Assembly: GCA_963717705.1 (NCBI GenBank)
Contig: CAVQWT010000006.1
Coordinates: 1 to 64,000 of the forward strand
Direction of reading: 5' to 3'
From: CAVQWT01 sp963717705
GTDB taxonomy: Bacteria; Pseudomonadota; Gammaproteobacteria; Burkholderiales; Casimicrobiaceae
Length of the DNA: 64,000 nucleotides
Positions 51,067 to 60,001 of the stretch are shown here, in pieces. Position 1 is the stretch's first letter; the number at the start of each line of letters is the position of its first letter. The position numbers and the translations under genes are program-made. The notes beneath the pieces were generated by a model. That model was not told where the DNA came from and did no database searches. It saw only the letters and a list, made by a program, of their open reading frames with translations.

Positions 51067-51771
51067 TCAGCACTGGATGGTGTTGCGGCAGAACTCGGTG
51101 AGCTCGCGCACGATGGCGCGATCGCCGGCCGGCGCCTTCGCCTTGCCGCCGCCGTACTCCATCGCGAGCTTGAATTCGTACTTGCTGAAGAATGCGTCGA
51201 ACTGCTCGGCGCCGAGCGTGCCGACCGCCCACAGCTCGTCGGTCGCCGCGTCGTACTCCAGCAGGATCGCCGCCAGCGGCTGCGGCGCCGGGCCGCTGAC
51301 GACGCGCGCGCCGCCGGCCGGATCGTAGACGCTGTGGTCGGCGCAGCAGTGGATGACGCGCGCATCGGCGGTCGGCGTCTTCTCGGCCTTGTAGCGGATG
51401 AACGACACCTCGCGCGCCGGATAGGCGAGCTTGTGCGCGCAGATCGCCGAGAACGCGACGATCGACTTCGTCGGCCCGACGCCACCTTCCCATTCGTAGC
51501 GCGTGCCGTCCTGCCGCGTCAGCGTCGACGCGGCCGCGGGCGGGCGGCCGAGGTTGAGCAGGAAGCACGGCGTGCTGGCGTACGGATAGTGAAAGACGTA
51601 GTTGGTGTCCGCCGCCAGCGCCCGCGCCTTCAGCGGCGCGCCCCTGGCGTCGACCAGCCTCGCCTTCGCATACGGCTTGGGCGTCGCGTTCGCCCATGCC
51701 GCATCGAGTGCGCCGAGCGACGCGGCGCCGGTGACCACCGCGCAGGATTCCAGAAACCGTCGGCGCTCCAT
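51067..51771 (-). CDS. Rieske-type iron-sulfur protein with Tat-like signal
   Basis: 234 residues beginning MERRRFLESCAVVTGAASLG, a twin-arginine-like export signal. A Rieske-like domain follows, with ligands C111-x-H113 and C143-x-x-H146 (CAH and CADHSVYDP), giving a 2Fe-2S cluster. The spacing between ligand pairs (29 residues) is longer than usual. The usual second cysteine after CAH is missing and an extra C142 precedes the second pair, so the typical bc1 disulfide is not formed in the standard way. No cytochrome b gene is adjacent. The start has AGGGG upstream. Confidence 0.78.
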   Translation of the reverse strand: MERRRFLESCAVVTGAASLGALDAAWANATPKPYAKARLVDARGAPLKARALAADTNYVFHYPYASTPCFLLNLGRPPAAASTLTRQDGTRYEWEGGVGPTKSIVAFSAICAHKLAYPAREVSFIRYKAEKTPTADARVIHCCADHSVYDPAGGARVVSGPAPQPLAAILLEYDAATDELWAVGTLGAEQFDAFFSKYEFKLAMEYGGGKAKAPAGDRAIVRELTEFCRNTIQC

Positions 51772-51874
51772 CGCCCCTCCGTGCCGTTGAGCAGGTTGCG
51801 GCACCGGGGGCTCCCCGGTGCGACCCGACGATTCTACCGGCGCGGCGGCGCTGCGCCAGAGGACAACGGCCGGG

Positions 51875-52798
51875 TCAGGCCCCGAGCAGCTCGCGGATGT
51901 GCTCGGCGACGCTGCGGCCCAGCGCGGACAGCGAGTAGCCGCCCTCGAGCGTAGAGATCAGCCGGCCCTTGGCGTGGCGGTTGGCGACGTCGAGGAGCTC
52001 GCGGGTGACCCAGGCGTAGTCGGCTTCCGTGAGCTTGAGCCCGGCCAGCGGATCCTCGCGGTGGGCGTCGAAGCCCGCCGAGACGTAGAGGATTTCCGGC
52101 CGGAACCGGTTGAGCGCCGGCACCCAGTGCTCGCGCACCGCCTCGCGGAAGCCGTCGCTGCCGGTGCCTTCGGCCAGCGGAATGTTGACCATGTTCGGGC
52201 GATGGACCTCGGTGCCCGAGTACGGATACAGCGGGTGCTGGAACGTCGACACCATCAGCACTCGCGGCTCGGCGGCAAAGATGTTCTCGGTGCCGTTGCC
52301 GTGGTGAACGTCGAAATCGATCACCGCGATGCGCTCGACGCCGTGCCGCGCCATCGCGTGCGCCGCGCCGACGGCGACGTTGTTGAACAGGCAGAATCCC
52401 ATCGCCCGGTCGCGTTCGGCGTGGTGGCCCGGCGGGCGCACCGCGCAGAACGCGGTCTTGCATTCGCCCGACAGCACGAGGTCGGTGGCAAGCACCAGCG
52501 CGCCCGCCGCGTGCCGCGCCGCGGTCAGCGAATGCGGGTTCAGCGCGGTGTCCGGGTCGATGAAGTGCAGGCCCGACTGGGGACTCGCGGCTTCGATGGT
52601 GTCGATGTAGGCGGCACCGTGGACGCGCGCGATCTCCTCGTGCGTCGCCGCGCGGGCGGTGTAGTGACGCAGGTAGGCGTCGAGCCCGGCGGCGATCAGC
52701 CGGTCGCCGATGGCGTGCAGGCGGTCCGGGCACTCGGGGTGGTAGGGCCCCATGTCGTGCAGCAGCGACGAGGGGTGGGTGATGTAGGCGGTCGGCAC
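51875..52798 (-). CDS. Histone deacetylase family hydrolase
   Basis: 307-residue zinc-dependent amidohydrolase of the class II HDAC/acetylpolyamine amidohydrolase family. Signature elements are HPECPDRLHAI, the catalytic RPPGHHAE, the zinc-binding IDFDVHHGNGT, and SAGFDAHREDPL near the C-terminus. Bacterial members deacetylate polyamines, acetoin-like compounds or proteins; the substrate is not evident. It is divergent from the MoxR operon. Confidence 0.92.
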   Translation of the reverse strand: MPTAYITHPSSLLHDMGPYHPECPDRLHAIGDRLIAAGLDAYLRHYTARAATHEEIARVHGAAYIDTIEAASPQSGLHFIDPDTALNPHSLTAARHAAGALVLATDLVLSGECKTAFCAVRPPGHHAERDRAMGFCLFNNVAVGAAHAMARHGVERIAVIDFDVHHGNGTENIFAAEPRVLMVSTFQHPLYPYSGTEVHRPNMVNIPLAEGTGSDGFREAVREHWVPALNRFRPEILYVSAGFDAHREDPLAGLKLTEADYAWVTRELLDVANRHAKGRLISTLEGGYSLSALGRSVAEHIRELLGA

Positions 52799-53097
52799 TT
52801 GAATTGAACTTTCGGTCGGGGCGCCGGCTCTGACCAGCCGCCAAATGGAGTTTAGCTTGCGCCCGGCGGTAATGACTAGCCGGGCACCGGCGCGCTACAG
52901 TCGTGGCACCCCGAAGCCCCGGCTGCCGCCATGCCGGACCACCGCCCACCGCGCATACCCTGCAGACGATCGACCCGGACCCGCACCCCCTGCCCCCCAT
53001 CGCGCCCCCCTTCGCCCCCCCCCGACCGCCCCCTCGACCGCAGCCCGACCGCGTTCACCTACCCGAGCCACCTGCGTCTCACCACCCCGGAGCAGCA

Positions 53098-54057
53098 ATG
53101 ACCGTACGCCCGGCCAGCCAGGCCAACGCCCCCATCGCCGCCCGGCTCGCCGCCGTGCTGGCCCAGCTCGACCGCATCGTCGTGGGCAAGGAGACGCCGC
53201 TCAAGCTGGCGCTGGCCTGCCTGCTCGCCCGCGGTCACCTGCTGATCGAGGACATCCCGGGGGTCGGCAAGTCGACGCTGGCGCAGGCGCTGTCCGCCAC
53301 GCTCGGCCTCAAGTACGCACGGGTCCAGTTCACCAGCGACCTGCTGCCGGCCGACGTGCTGGGCGTCTCGATCTACGACGCCGACGCCAAGGGCTTCCGG
53401 TTCCACCCGGGGCCCGTGTTCAGCTCGGTCGTGCTCGCCGACGAGATCAACCGCGCGCCGCCGAAGACGCAGAGCGCGCTGCTCGAGGCGATGGAGGAGC
53501 GCCAGGTCTCGATGGACGGCACCACGCGCAAGCTGCCCGACCCTTTCTTCGTCATTGCCACGCAGAACCCGGTCGAGCAGATCGGTGCGTACCCCTTGCC
53601 GGAGTCGCAGCTCGACCGTTTCCTGCTGGCCATCGAGCTGGGCTATCCCGACCCGGCGGCCGAACGCGAACTCCTGGCCGGAGGCGACCGGCGCCAGCAC
53701 ATCGCCGGGCTGCCCGCGCTGGCCGACCCACCGACGCTGCTGGCGTGGCAGCGCGAGGCGGCCGACGTGCACGTCGCCCCTGCGCTGCTCGATTACGTCC
53801 AGGCGCTGCTCGCCGCCACCCGGGGCAACACCGGCACCGCAGCCGACGCCGGGATGCGCCGGGGCCTGTCGCCCCGGGCGGGGCTGCTGCTGATCGCGGC
53901 CGCCCGCGCGTGGGCGCTGATCAACGGCCGGCCGATGGCGCTGCCCGAGGACGTCCAGGCGGTGTTCCCTGCCGTCGCCGGGCACCGGCTGGCGGGGGGT
54001 GCCCGCGCCGGCGCGCTGCAGGCGCAGGCGCTGCTGCGCGCGGTGGCGGTGCCGTAG
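53098..54057 (+). CDS. MoxR-family AAA+ ATPase
   Basis: 319 residues. Walker A is PGVGKST (54-60), Walker B VVLADEINRAPPKTQSALLEAMEE, sensor 1 ATQNPVEQIGAYPLPESQLDRF, and a C-terminal lid domain. MoxR ATPases work as chaperones, commonly for DUF58/VWA partners, and the next gene encodes a DUF58 protein. The start is the ATG at 53098 after CCGGAG; a longer upstream frame crosses C-rich low-complexity DNA and is rejected. Confidence 0.93.
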   Translation: MTVRPASQANAPIAARLAAVLAQLDRIVVGKETPLKLALACLLARGHLLIEDIPGVGKSTLAQALSATLGLKYARVQFTSDLLPADVLGVSIYDADAKGFRFHPGPVFSSVVLADEINRAPPKTQSALLEAMEERQVSMDGTTRKLPDPFFVIATQNPVEQIGAYPLPESQLDRFLLAIELGYPDPAAERELLAGGDRRQHIAGLPALADPPTLLAWQREAADVHVAPALLDYVQALLAATRGNTGTAADAGMRRGLSPRAGLLLIAAARAWALINGRPMALPEDVQAVFPAVAGHRLAGGARAGALQAQALLRAVAVP

Positions 54058-54070
54058 CCCGCTGCCGGGA

Positions 54071-55057
54071 ATGACGCTCGCCGCCACCCTCGTCGATTCC
54101 GCGGCCGGGACCCTCGGCCGTTTCCGCCAGCGGCTGTTCCGGCGCGCGCCGGACGACCATCCGCCGGTGGTGCTGCGGCATCGCCGGATCTACATCCTGC
54201 CCTCGCGGCGCGGCCTCGCGCTGATCGCGACGCTGGCGCTGATGCTGGTCACGTCGCTCAACTACGGGCTGTCGCTGGGCTTCGGCGCGACCTTCCTGCT
54301 CGCGGGAATGATCGGCGCGACCCTGCTGCACACGTTCCGCAACCTGGCGGGACTCGAAGTCCGCCCGCTGGCGGCGGGCGAGACCTTCGCCGGCGCGACG
54401 CTGCCTTTCACGCTTTCCGTCGCCGGCTCGGGGCTGGCACGCGGCGCGATCACCATCGCCGCGGCCGGCGCGCAGGTGACCCTCGATGTGCCGGCCGATG
54501 CCGCGCTGCCGGTGACGCTGGAGGTGCCGGCGCCGAACCGGGGGCGCCGTCCGCTGGGACGCGTGACGCTGTCGACCGAATGGCCGCTGGGACTCTGGCA
54601 CGGGTGGGCCTACGTTCACTTTCCGCTGGTGGGGGTCGTGTTTCCGGCGCCCGAGCCCGCGGCGCCGCCGCTGCCAGCGGGGGATGGCGGCCACGACCTC
54701 GCCGCCAACGTGCGCGGCGACGACAGCGACCTCGCCGGGCTGCGCGGCTACCAGGCAGGCGACCCGCTGCAGCGCGTCGCGTGGAAGGCGGTCGCCCGCG
54801 GCGCCGGCTGGTACACCAAGCAGTTCGAGGGCAGCGGCGGCGCCGGTGTCGCGCCCCTCGACTGGCGCACGCTGCCGGCCGCGTTGTCCACCGAGGCGAG
54901 GTTGTCCCGCCTGGTTGCCTGGGTGCTCGCCGCAGAGCACGCGGCACGCCCGTTCTCGCTGGCCCTGCCCGGCGCCGCGCTGCCCGCCGGCCAGGGGCGG
55001 GACCACCGGCGCAACGCCCTGACCGCGCTCGCCCTGCACGTCGAGGCCTCCCGATGA
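54071..55057 (+). CDS. DUF58 domain protein
   Basis: 328 residues with two N-terminal hydrophobic segments (about 49-85), then a soluble region and the DUF58 block DDSDLAGLRGYQAGDPLQRVAWKAVARGAGWYTKQFEG. It lacks the complete VWA domain of longer relatives. It lies 13 bases after moxR and overlaps the transglutaminase gene by ATGA. MoxR/DUF58/TgpA trios are common in proteobacteria; their shared function is not settled. Confidence 0.88.
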   Translation: MTLAATLVDSAAGTLGRFRQRLFRRAPDDHPPVVLRHRRIYILPSRRGLALIATLALMLVTSLNYGLSLGFGATFLLAGMIGATLLHTFRNLAGLEVRPLAAGETFAGATLPFTLSVAGSGLARGAITIAAAGAQVTLDVPADAALPVTLEVPAPNRGRRPLGRVTLSTEWPLGLWHGWAYVHFPLVGVVFPAPEPAAPPLPAGDGGHDLAANVRGDDSDLAGLRGYQAGDPLQRVAWKAVARGAGWYTKQFEGSGGAGVAPLDWRTLPAALSTEARLSRLVAWVLAAEHAARPFSLALPGAALPAGQGRDHRRNALTALALHVEASR

Positions 55058-57147
55058 AGCGCCGCGTCGCTGCGGGCCCCGCGCTGTCGCCGGCGCAGAT
55101 CCGCTGGCTGGGCGTGCTGCTGCTCGCGTCGCAACTGCCGCAGCTGCCGTTCGTGCCGGTGTGGGTCGCGGGATTCGGCGTGACGCTGGTGCTGCTGCGG
55201 CTCGCCCTGCTCGCGCGCGACCGCCGCCGCCCGGGCGCCTCGCCGGCGCGCATCCCCGCGCTGGCGCTGGCGCTGTTCGCGCTGGTCGCGGCGGCGGCGA
55301 TCCGCGTCTCGTTCGGCTACTTCATCGGGCGCGACCCCTGCGTCGCGTTCCTGTTCGTGCTGGTCGGCATCAAGTTCCTGGAGGCAAGGAACGCGCGCGA
55401 CGCCACGCTGCTGGTGTGCCTCGCGAGCTTCCTCGTCGTGACCCCGTTCTTCTACGGCCAGACACCAGCGTCGGCGCTGGCGGCACTGCCTGCGCTGTTC
55501 GTCCTGGGCGGGGCGCTGCAGGCGCTCGCGCTGCCGCCGGGCGCGCCGGCGCCGCCGTGGCGACCCGCGCTCAAGCGCTCCGGCGTGCTGATGCTGCAGG
55601 GCGTTCCGCTCGCGGCGCTGCTGTTCCTGCTGTTCCCGCGGCTGGCGAGTCCCTTGTGGGGGTTGCCCAGCGACACGATGGCGCAGACGGGGCTGTCCGA
55701 ACGGATGGCTCCCGGGTTGATCAGCGAGCTGTCGCTGTCGGATGCGATCGCGTTTCGGGTCGACTTCGACCGGCGCCCGCCGCCGCCGCCGCAGCGCTAC
55801 TGGCGCGGCCCGGTGTTCTCGCGCTTCGACGGCACCGAATGGACGCCGGGTCCGCCGCCGGGCGCGGGACGGTTCATGCCGCAGGACGGCGAGCCCGTCG
55901 CGTACACCGTCACGATGGAACCGAGCGGCAAGCCGTGGCTGTTCGCGCTCGACCTGCCGGCGAGCCTGCCGCAGCTCACCTCGGGGCTCGACTCCGAATT
56001 CGTGCGCGGGCCGCCGGTGCTGCTGACGCGCGACCAGCAACTCATCTCGCGCGTTGCGATTTCGCAACCGCTGCGCTACCGGCAGCTCTCGCTGCTGCGC
56101 TCGAGCCACGCCGCGATCGAAGATGCCGCGGCGGCGCGCGAGATTGCCGACAATCTCCGGCTGCCGCAGGGCAGGAACCCGCCCAACCCGCGCGCGCTCG
56201 AGTTCGCCCGCGACCTGCGCGAGCGGTACCCGGACGACGCCGGTTACGTGCGCGCCGTGCTGTCGCACTTCCGCAACGAGCCTTTCGTCTACACGATGTC
56301 GCCGCCGCTGCTCGAGCACGACCCGGTCGACCTGTTCCTGTTCGAGACCCGGCGCGGCTTCTGCGAGCACTACGCGAGCGCCTTCGTCGTGCTGCTGCGC
56401 GCCGCCGGCATTCCGGCCCGGGTCGTCACCGGCTACCAGGGCGGCGAGATCAACCCCAGCGGCGGATACCTGATCGTCCGCCAGTCCGATGCGCACGCTT
56501 GGGCGGAGGCCCTGCTCGACGGGCGCTGGCAGCGCGTCGACCCGACGGCCGCAGTCGCGCCGTCGCGGATCGAGATGGGATTGGGCGGCGCGATGCCGTT
56601 CGGCGAGCCCGTGCCCTTCCTCGCGCGCCTCGACGACGGCCTCGTCAAGCAGCTCCGGCTCGCCTGGGATGCGGTCAACCACGACTGGCGCCGCAACGTC
56701 GTCGGCTTCAACCAGGATCGGCAGCGCTCGCTGCTGCGCGGCTGGCAGCTCGATCGCCTGCCCGGGTGGCAGCTCGCTGGCGGCGCGATGCTGCTCGTCG
56801 CGGCCTGGCTCGGCGTGGTGCTGGCGTGGCTCGCCTGGCGTCGCCGACGCGCCGACCGCGCGCATGCGCTGTGGGAAGACGCCTGCGCCAGGCTCGCGCG
56901 CGCCGGCCTCCCCCGACATCCCAGCGAAGGTCCGCTCGACTATGCCGATCGCGCCGCGGCGCGCTGGCCCGAGTTCGGCGTCGCCTTCCGCGTCATCGGC
57001 GATTCGTACGCCGCGCTGCGCTACGGCGAGGCGTCGTCGCGCCCGGACCACGACCGCCAGCGCGCCGCCGCGCTGGCGACGCTCGCACGCGCCATCGACG
57101 TGCTGCCGTCGCCGTTGGCGCTGCGCGCGGCGGCCGCCACCGGCTAG
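55054..57147 (+). CDS. TgpA-type transglutaminase-like membrane protein
   Basis: 697 residues. Several N-terminal membrane segments (within about 15-215) carry a periplasmic transglutaminase-core domain with the Cys-His-Asp triad: RRGFCEHYAS (Cys near 436), DAHAWAE (His near 480) and RVDPTAAV (Asp near 497). A membrane helix at about 570-595 leads to a cytoplasmic C-terminal DUF4129-like region (PLDYADRAAARWPEF). In Pseudomonas, TgpA is essential for viability. The gene is convergent with rpoS; both stop codons lie in one CTAG at 57144-57147. Confidence 0.9.
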   Translation: MKRRVAAGPALSPAQIRWLGVLLLASQLPQLPFVPVWVAGFGVTLVLLRLALLARDRRRPGASPARIPALALALFALVAAAAIRVSFGYFIGRDPCVAFLFVLVGIKFLEARNARDATLLVCLASFLVVTPFFYGQTPASALAALPALFVLGGALQALALPPGAPAPPWRPALKRSGVLMLQGVPLAALLFLLFPRLASPLWGLPSDTMAQTGLSERMAPGLISELSLSDAIAFRVDFDRRPPPPPQRYWRGPVFSRFDGTEWTPGPPPGAGRFMPQDGEPVAYTVTMEPSGKPWLFALDLPASLPQLTSGLDSEFVRGPPVLLTRDQQLISRVAISQPLRYRQLSLLRSSHAAIEDAAAAREIADNLRLPQGRNPPNPRALEFARDLRERYPDDAGYVRAVLSHFRNEPFVYTMSPPLLEHDPVDLFLFETRRGFCEHYASAFVVLLRAAGIPARVVTGYQGGEINPSGGYLIVRQSDAHAWAEALLDGRWQRVDPTAAVAPSRIEMGLGGAMPFGEPVPFLARLDDGLVKQLRLAWDAVNHDWRRNVVGFNQDRQRSLLRGWQLDRLPGWQLAGGAMLLVAAWLGVVLAWLAWRRRRADRAHALWEDACARLARAGLPRHPSEGPLDYADRAAARWPEFGVAFRVIGDSYAALRYGEASSRPDHDRQRAAALATLARAIDVLPSPLALRAAAATG

Positions 57148-58169
57148 AGCAGGTCGTCGCGCTCCAGCCCGCGCCGCTTGAGTCGCGCACGCAGCTTCTC
57201 GAGCGCCTCGGCCTGGATCTGGCGCACCCGCTCGCGGGTGACGCCGACCTCGCCGGCGAGTTCCTCCAGCGTCGCGACTTCGCGGCCGTTGAGGCCGTAG
57301 CGTCTTTCGATGACGGTGCGGTGGCGCGCCGGCAGCTCGTCCAGCCATTGCTTCACCAGCGCCTCGATGCCGCTGTTGTGCAGCAGCAGCTCGGGCGCGA
57401 TCGCCGCCTCGTCGGCGACGGCATCGCCGATCGACAGCGCGGCCCCGCGCTCGAACGGCGCGTCGAGCGACGTCGTGTGCTCGTTGTAGCCCAGGACGCG
57501 GCGGATCTCCTCGACGCTGCGTCCGGTGAGATGCGCGACGTCGTCCAGCGTGGGCTCGCGGCCGCCCTCCGGCGGGTGCGTCTCGAGGTGGCGCTGCGCG
57601 CGCAGCACGACATTGAGCTCCTTCACCACGTGCGCAGGCAGCCGGATCGTCCTCGACTGGCTCATGATCGCGCGCTCGACCGCCTGCCGGATCCACCAGG
57701 TCGCGTAGGTGGTGAAGCGGAAGCCGCGCTCGGGGTCGAACTTTTCCAGCGCGTGGATGAGACCGAGGTTGCCCTCCTCGATCAGGTCCGGCAGCGCGAG
57801 GCCGCGGTGGACGTAGTGCTTGGCGATGCTGACCACGAGCCTCAGGTTGCGCTCGATCATCGTCTGCCGCGCGGCGAAATCGCCGGCGCGCGACGCACGG
57901 GACAGCGCGAGTTCCTCCTCCGGCGCCAGCAAGGCGTGGCGCCCGATGTCGTTCAGGTAGATCTGCGTGAGGTCGGTGACGAAGTCGGCGGCTAGCCCCT
58001 CGGCCGGCGCGTCGAGGGGCAGTTCCTGCGTCCACCGATCCGGCTCGGGCGCGATGGGCGCCGCGTCGTCGACGTGGAGTTCCTCGACCTCCGGCGCGTC
58101 GTCGTCCGCTTCCGGAATCCCCGGCAGCGGCGGCTCGAGGTCGGCACGCGATCGCCGGCGCGGCGCCAT
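57144..58169 (-). CDS. rpoS: RNA polymerase sigma factor RpoS
   Basis: 341-residue sigma-70 family factor: acidic N-terminus, region 1.2 (DFVTDLTQIYLNDIGRHALLAPEEE), region 2 (MIERNLRLVVSIAKHY, FDPERGFRFTTYATWWIRQAVERAIM), region 3 and region 4 (VTRERVRQIQAEALEKLR). The size and position downstream of surE-pcm-nlpD identify RpoS, the general stress/stationary-phase factor. In other proteobacteria its promoter lies within nlpD, so regulation may begin there. Confidence 0.95.
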   Translation of the reverse strand: MAPRRRSRADLEPPLPGIPEADDDAPEVEELHVDDAAPIAPEPDRWTQELPLDAPAEGLAADFVTDLTQIYLNDIGRHALLAPEEELALSRASRAGDFAARQTMIERNLRLVVSIAKHYVHRGLALPDLIEEGNLGLIHALEKFDPERGFRFTTYATWWIRQAVERAIMSQSRTIRLPAHVVKELNVVLRAQRHLETHPPEGGREPTLDDVAHLTGRSVEEIRRVLGYNEHTTSLDAPFERGAALSIGDAVADEAAIAPELLLHNSGIEALVKQWLDELPARHRTVIERRYGLNGREVATLEELAGEVGVTRERVRQIQAEALEKLRARLKRRGLERDDLL

Positions 58170-58185
58170 GGCCTTGAAGGCGATC

Positions 58186-59262
58186 CTACGCCGGGGGCAG
58201 GTAGCGCAGCGGGTCCATCGGCTTGCCCAGCCGGCGGATCTCGAAATGGAGCTTCACGCTGTTCGCATCGGTGTCGCCCATTTCGGCGATCTTCTGCCCG
58301 CGCGCTACCGCTTGCCCTTCCTTGACCAGGATCTCGCGGTTGTGCGCGTAGGCCGACAGGAAGGTCGCGTTGTGCTTGACGATGATGAGCTTGCCGTAGC
58401 CGCGCAGCCCGGTGCCCGCATAGACGACCTTGCCCGGTGCGCTGGCGACGACCGGTTGCCCCGCCTTGCCGCCGATGTCGATGCCCTTGAGGTTGGCGGT
58501 CTCCGAAAAGCCGGCGACGACCTTGCCCGCGGTCGGCCAGATCCAGTCGAGCTTCTCCGCGTCGTCGCCCGACGCCGGCCTCGGTTCGGATGCGGCCGCA
58601 GGCGGTGCCGCCGCGCCCGGCGAGGGACGCGGCTCGGCGGCGGGTTCGGCGCGCGCGACGACCGGTGGCGGCTCCGGCGCCGTCGGCGCGCGCTGCGCCT
58701 CGCGCAGCGCCTGCTCGCTGTAAGGTTCCTTCACCAGCTTGGGTTGCGTCTTGAAGCTGTCGGTGTCGCGGCCGCCGGGGGCCGGTGGCGCCGTCACGGT
58801 TGTCGTTCCGGCGGCCGGCGGCCGACCGTCGGGGGCGACCACCGGCGGCGGCGTGCGCAACGGCGCCGTCGCCACTCCGCTGCCCGCGACGGGGGTCGCT
58901 CCCGGGCCGGGCGGGACCAGCGTCAACACCTGGCCGACGCGGATGAGGTTGAGGTTCTCGATGCTGTTCCAGGTGGCAAGCTCGCGGTAGTCGAGCCCGT
59001 GGTCGAGCGCGATCCCGTACAGCGTGTCGCCGCGCTTCACCGTGTACGTCGTGGGCCGCCAGTCCGGCTCGGGTGCCGGCCGCGGTGTCGCCGCGGCAGC
59101 CGGCGCAGGCGGAGGCGCGGGGCGCGCGGTGCGATCCTCGACCGGCGCCGGCGCACGCGACGCGCAGGCGGCCAGCGTCAGCGCCAGCAGCGCAACGGCG
59201 GCGCGGCGCAGCAGCAGCGGATACGTGGACGAGGGTGGCGGGTTCGCAGGCATCGGCGGCAT
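58186..59262 (-). CDS. nlpD: NlpD-like LysM and M23-domain lipoprotein
   Basis: 358 residues. A lipoprotein signal ends in LTLAAC (lipobox Cys 33). A LysM peptidoglycan-binding domain covers about 70-117 (YTVKRGDTLYGIALDHGLDYRELATWNSI). After a long Pro/Ala-rich linker, the M23 domain (about 240-355) contains GIDIGGKAGQPVVAS and SVKLHFEIRRLGKPMDPLRYL. The first zinc-ligand His of true M23 peptidases is replaced (GIDIG), as in NlpD, which activates the amidase AmiC rather than cutting peptidoglycan. It lies 17 bases upstream of rpoS. Confidence 0.9.
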   Translation of the reverse strand: MPPMPANPPPSSTYPLLLRRAAVALLALTLAACASRAPAPVEDRTARPAPPPAPAAAATPRPAPEPDWRPTTYTVKRGDTLYGIALDHGLDYRELATWNSIENLNLIRVGQVLTLVPPGPGATPVAGSGVATAPLRTPPPVVAPDGRPPAAGTTTVTAPPAPGGRDTDSFKTQPKLVKEPYSEQALREAQRAPTAPEPPPVVARAEPAAEPRPSPGAAAPPAAASEPRPASGDDAEKLDWIWPTAGKVVAGFSETANLKGIDIGGKAGQPVVASAPGKVVYAGTGLRGYGKLIIVKHNATFLSAYAHNREILVKEGQAVARGQKIAEMGDTDANSVKLHFEIRRLGKPMDPLRYLPPA

Positions 59263-59294
59263 CGCTCGGCGGCCGGCGCGCGAACGACGCGGCT

Positions 59295-59978
59295 TCAGGC
59301 CAGACCGGGCAGCAACGGCACGAATCTTACCGCATCGAGCGTCTGCTCACGGTAGCCCGTGGGCGAGGCTTCGATGACGGTCAGCCGCTGCACGCCGTCG
59401 CCGTCGGCACCGTGCTGCGCCAGCGGCAACACCATCCGCCCGCCGGGCTTGAGGTAGCGCAGCAGCGCGGTCGGCACCTCGTTGGTGCCGGCGGTGACGA
59501 TGATCGCGTCGACGGCCAGCGTCTCGTTGAGGTCGTGCGAACCGTCGCCGTGCTTCAGGCGGATGTTGGAGAGCTTGAGCGACTGCAGGTTGCGGCGCGC
59601 CTTGGCGACCAGCGCGCCGATGCGCTCCACGGTGTAGACCTCGCGTGCGAGCTGCGCCAGCACCGCCGTCTGGTAGCCGCAGCCGGTGCCGATCTCCAGC
59701 ACGCTGTCCAGCGTGCGGCCGTTGCGCGCGAGTTCCGTCATCCGCGCGACGACCCATGGCTGCGAGATCGTCTGGCCGTGGCCGATGGGCAGCGGCACGT
59801 TCTCGTACGCGCGGATTGCCAGCGCCTCGTCGACGAAGATGTGCCGCGGCACCGCGTTCATCGCGGCCAGCACGGCTTCGTCGCGGATGCCGGTCTCGCG
59901 CAGCCGCTCGACCATCCGGGTGCGGGTGCGCGCCGAAGTCATGCCGATGCCGGTCAGGCGTCCGGTGGGGGTGGCCAT
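59295..59978 (-). CDS. pcm: Protein-L-isoaspartate O-methyltransferase
   Basis: 227-residue SAM-dependent methyltransferase that repairs isoaspartyl residues in aged proteins. The SAM-binding motif VLEIGTGCGYQTAVLA and the GHGQTISQPWVVARMTE segment are family hallmarks. It lies between surE and nlpD in the usual order. The start MATPTG is the likely ATG; a slightly later Met (MTSAR) is possible. Confidence 0.94.
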   Translation of the reverse strand: MATPTGRLTGIGMTSARTRTRMVERLRETGIRDEAVLAAMNAVPRHIFVDEALAIRAYENVPLPIGHGQTISQPWVVARMTELARNGRTLDSVLEIGTGCGYQTAVLAQLAREVYTVERIGALVAKARRNLQSLKLSNIRLKHGDGSHDLNETLAVDAIIVTAGTNEVPTALLRYLKPGGRMVLPLAQHGADGDGVQRLTVIEASPTGYREQTLDAVRFVPLLPGLA

Positions 59979-60001
59979 CGTCGCGGTCCGGTCGGTGGCG
60001 G

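Noticed and set aside
52981..53045. C-rich tract including a run of nine C's upstream of moxR, considered as a phase-variable tract
   Set aside because: It lies outside the moxR coding region and any visible promoter; likely just low-complexity GC-rich spacer.
54748..58035. 1095-residue minus-strand ORF under the DUF58/TgpA/rpoS genes
   Set aside because: Antisense shadow in very high GC DNA; no domain, while the overlapped genes are conserved.
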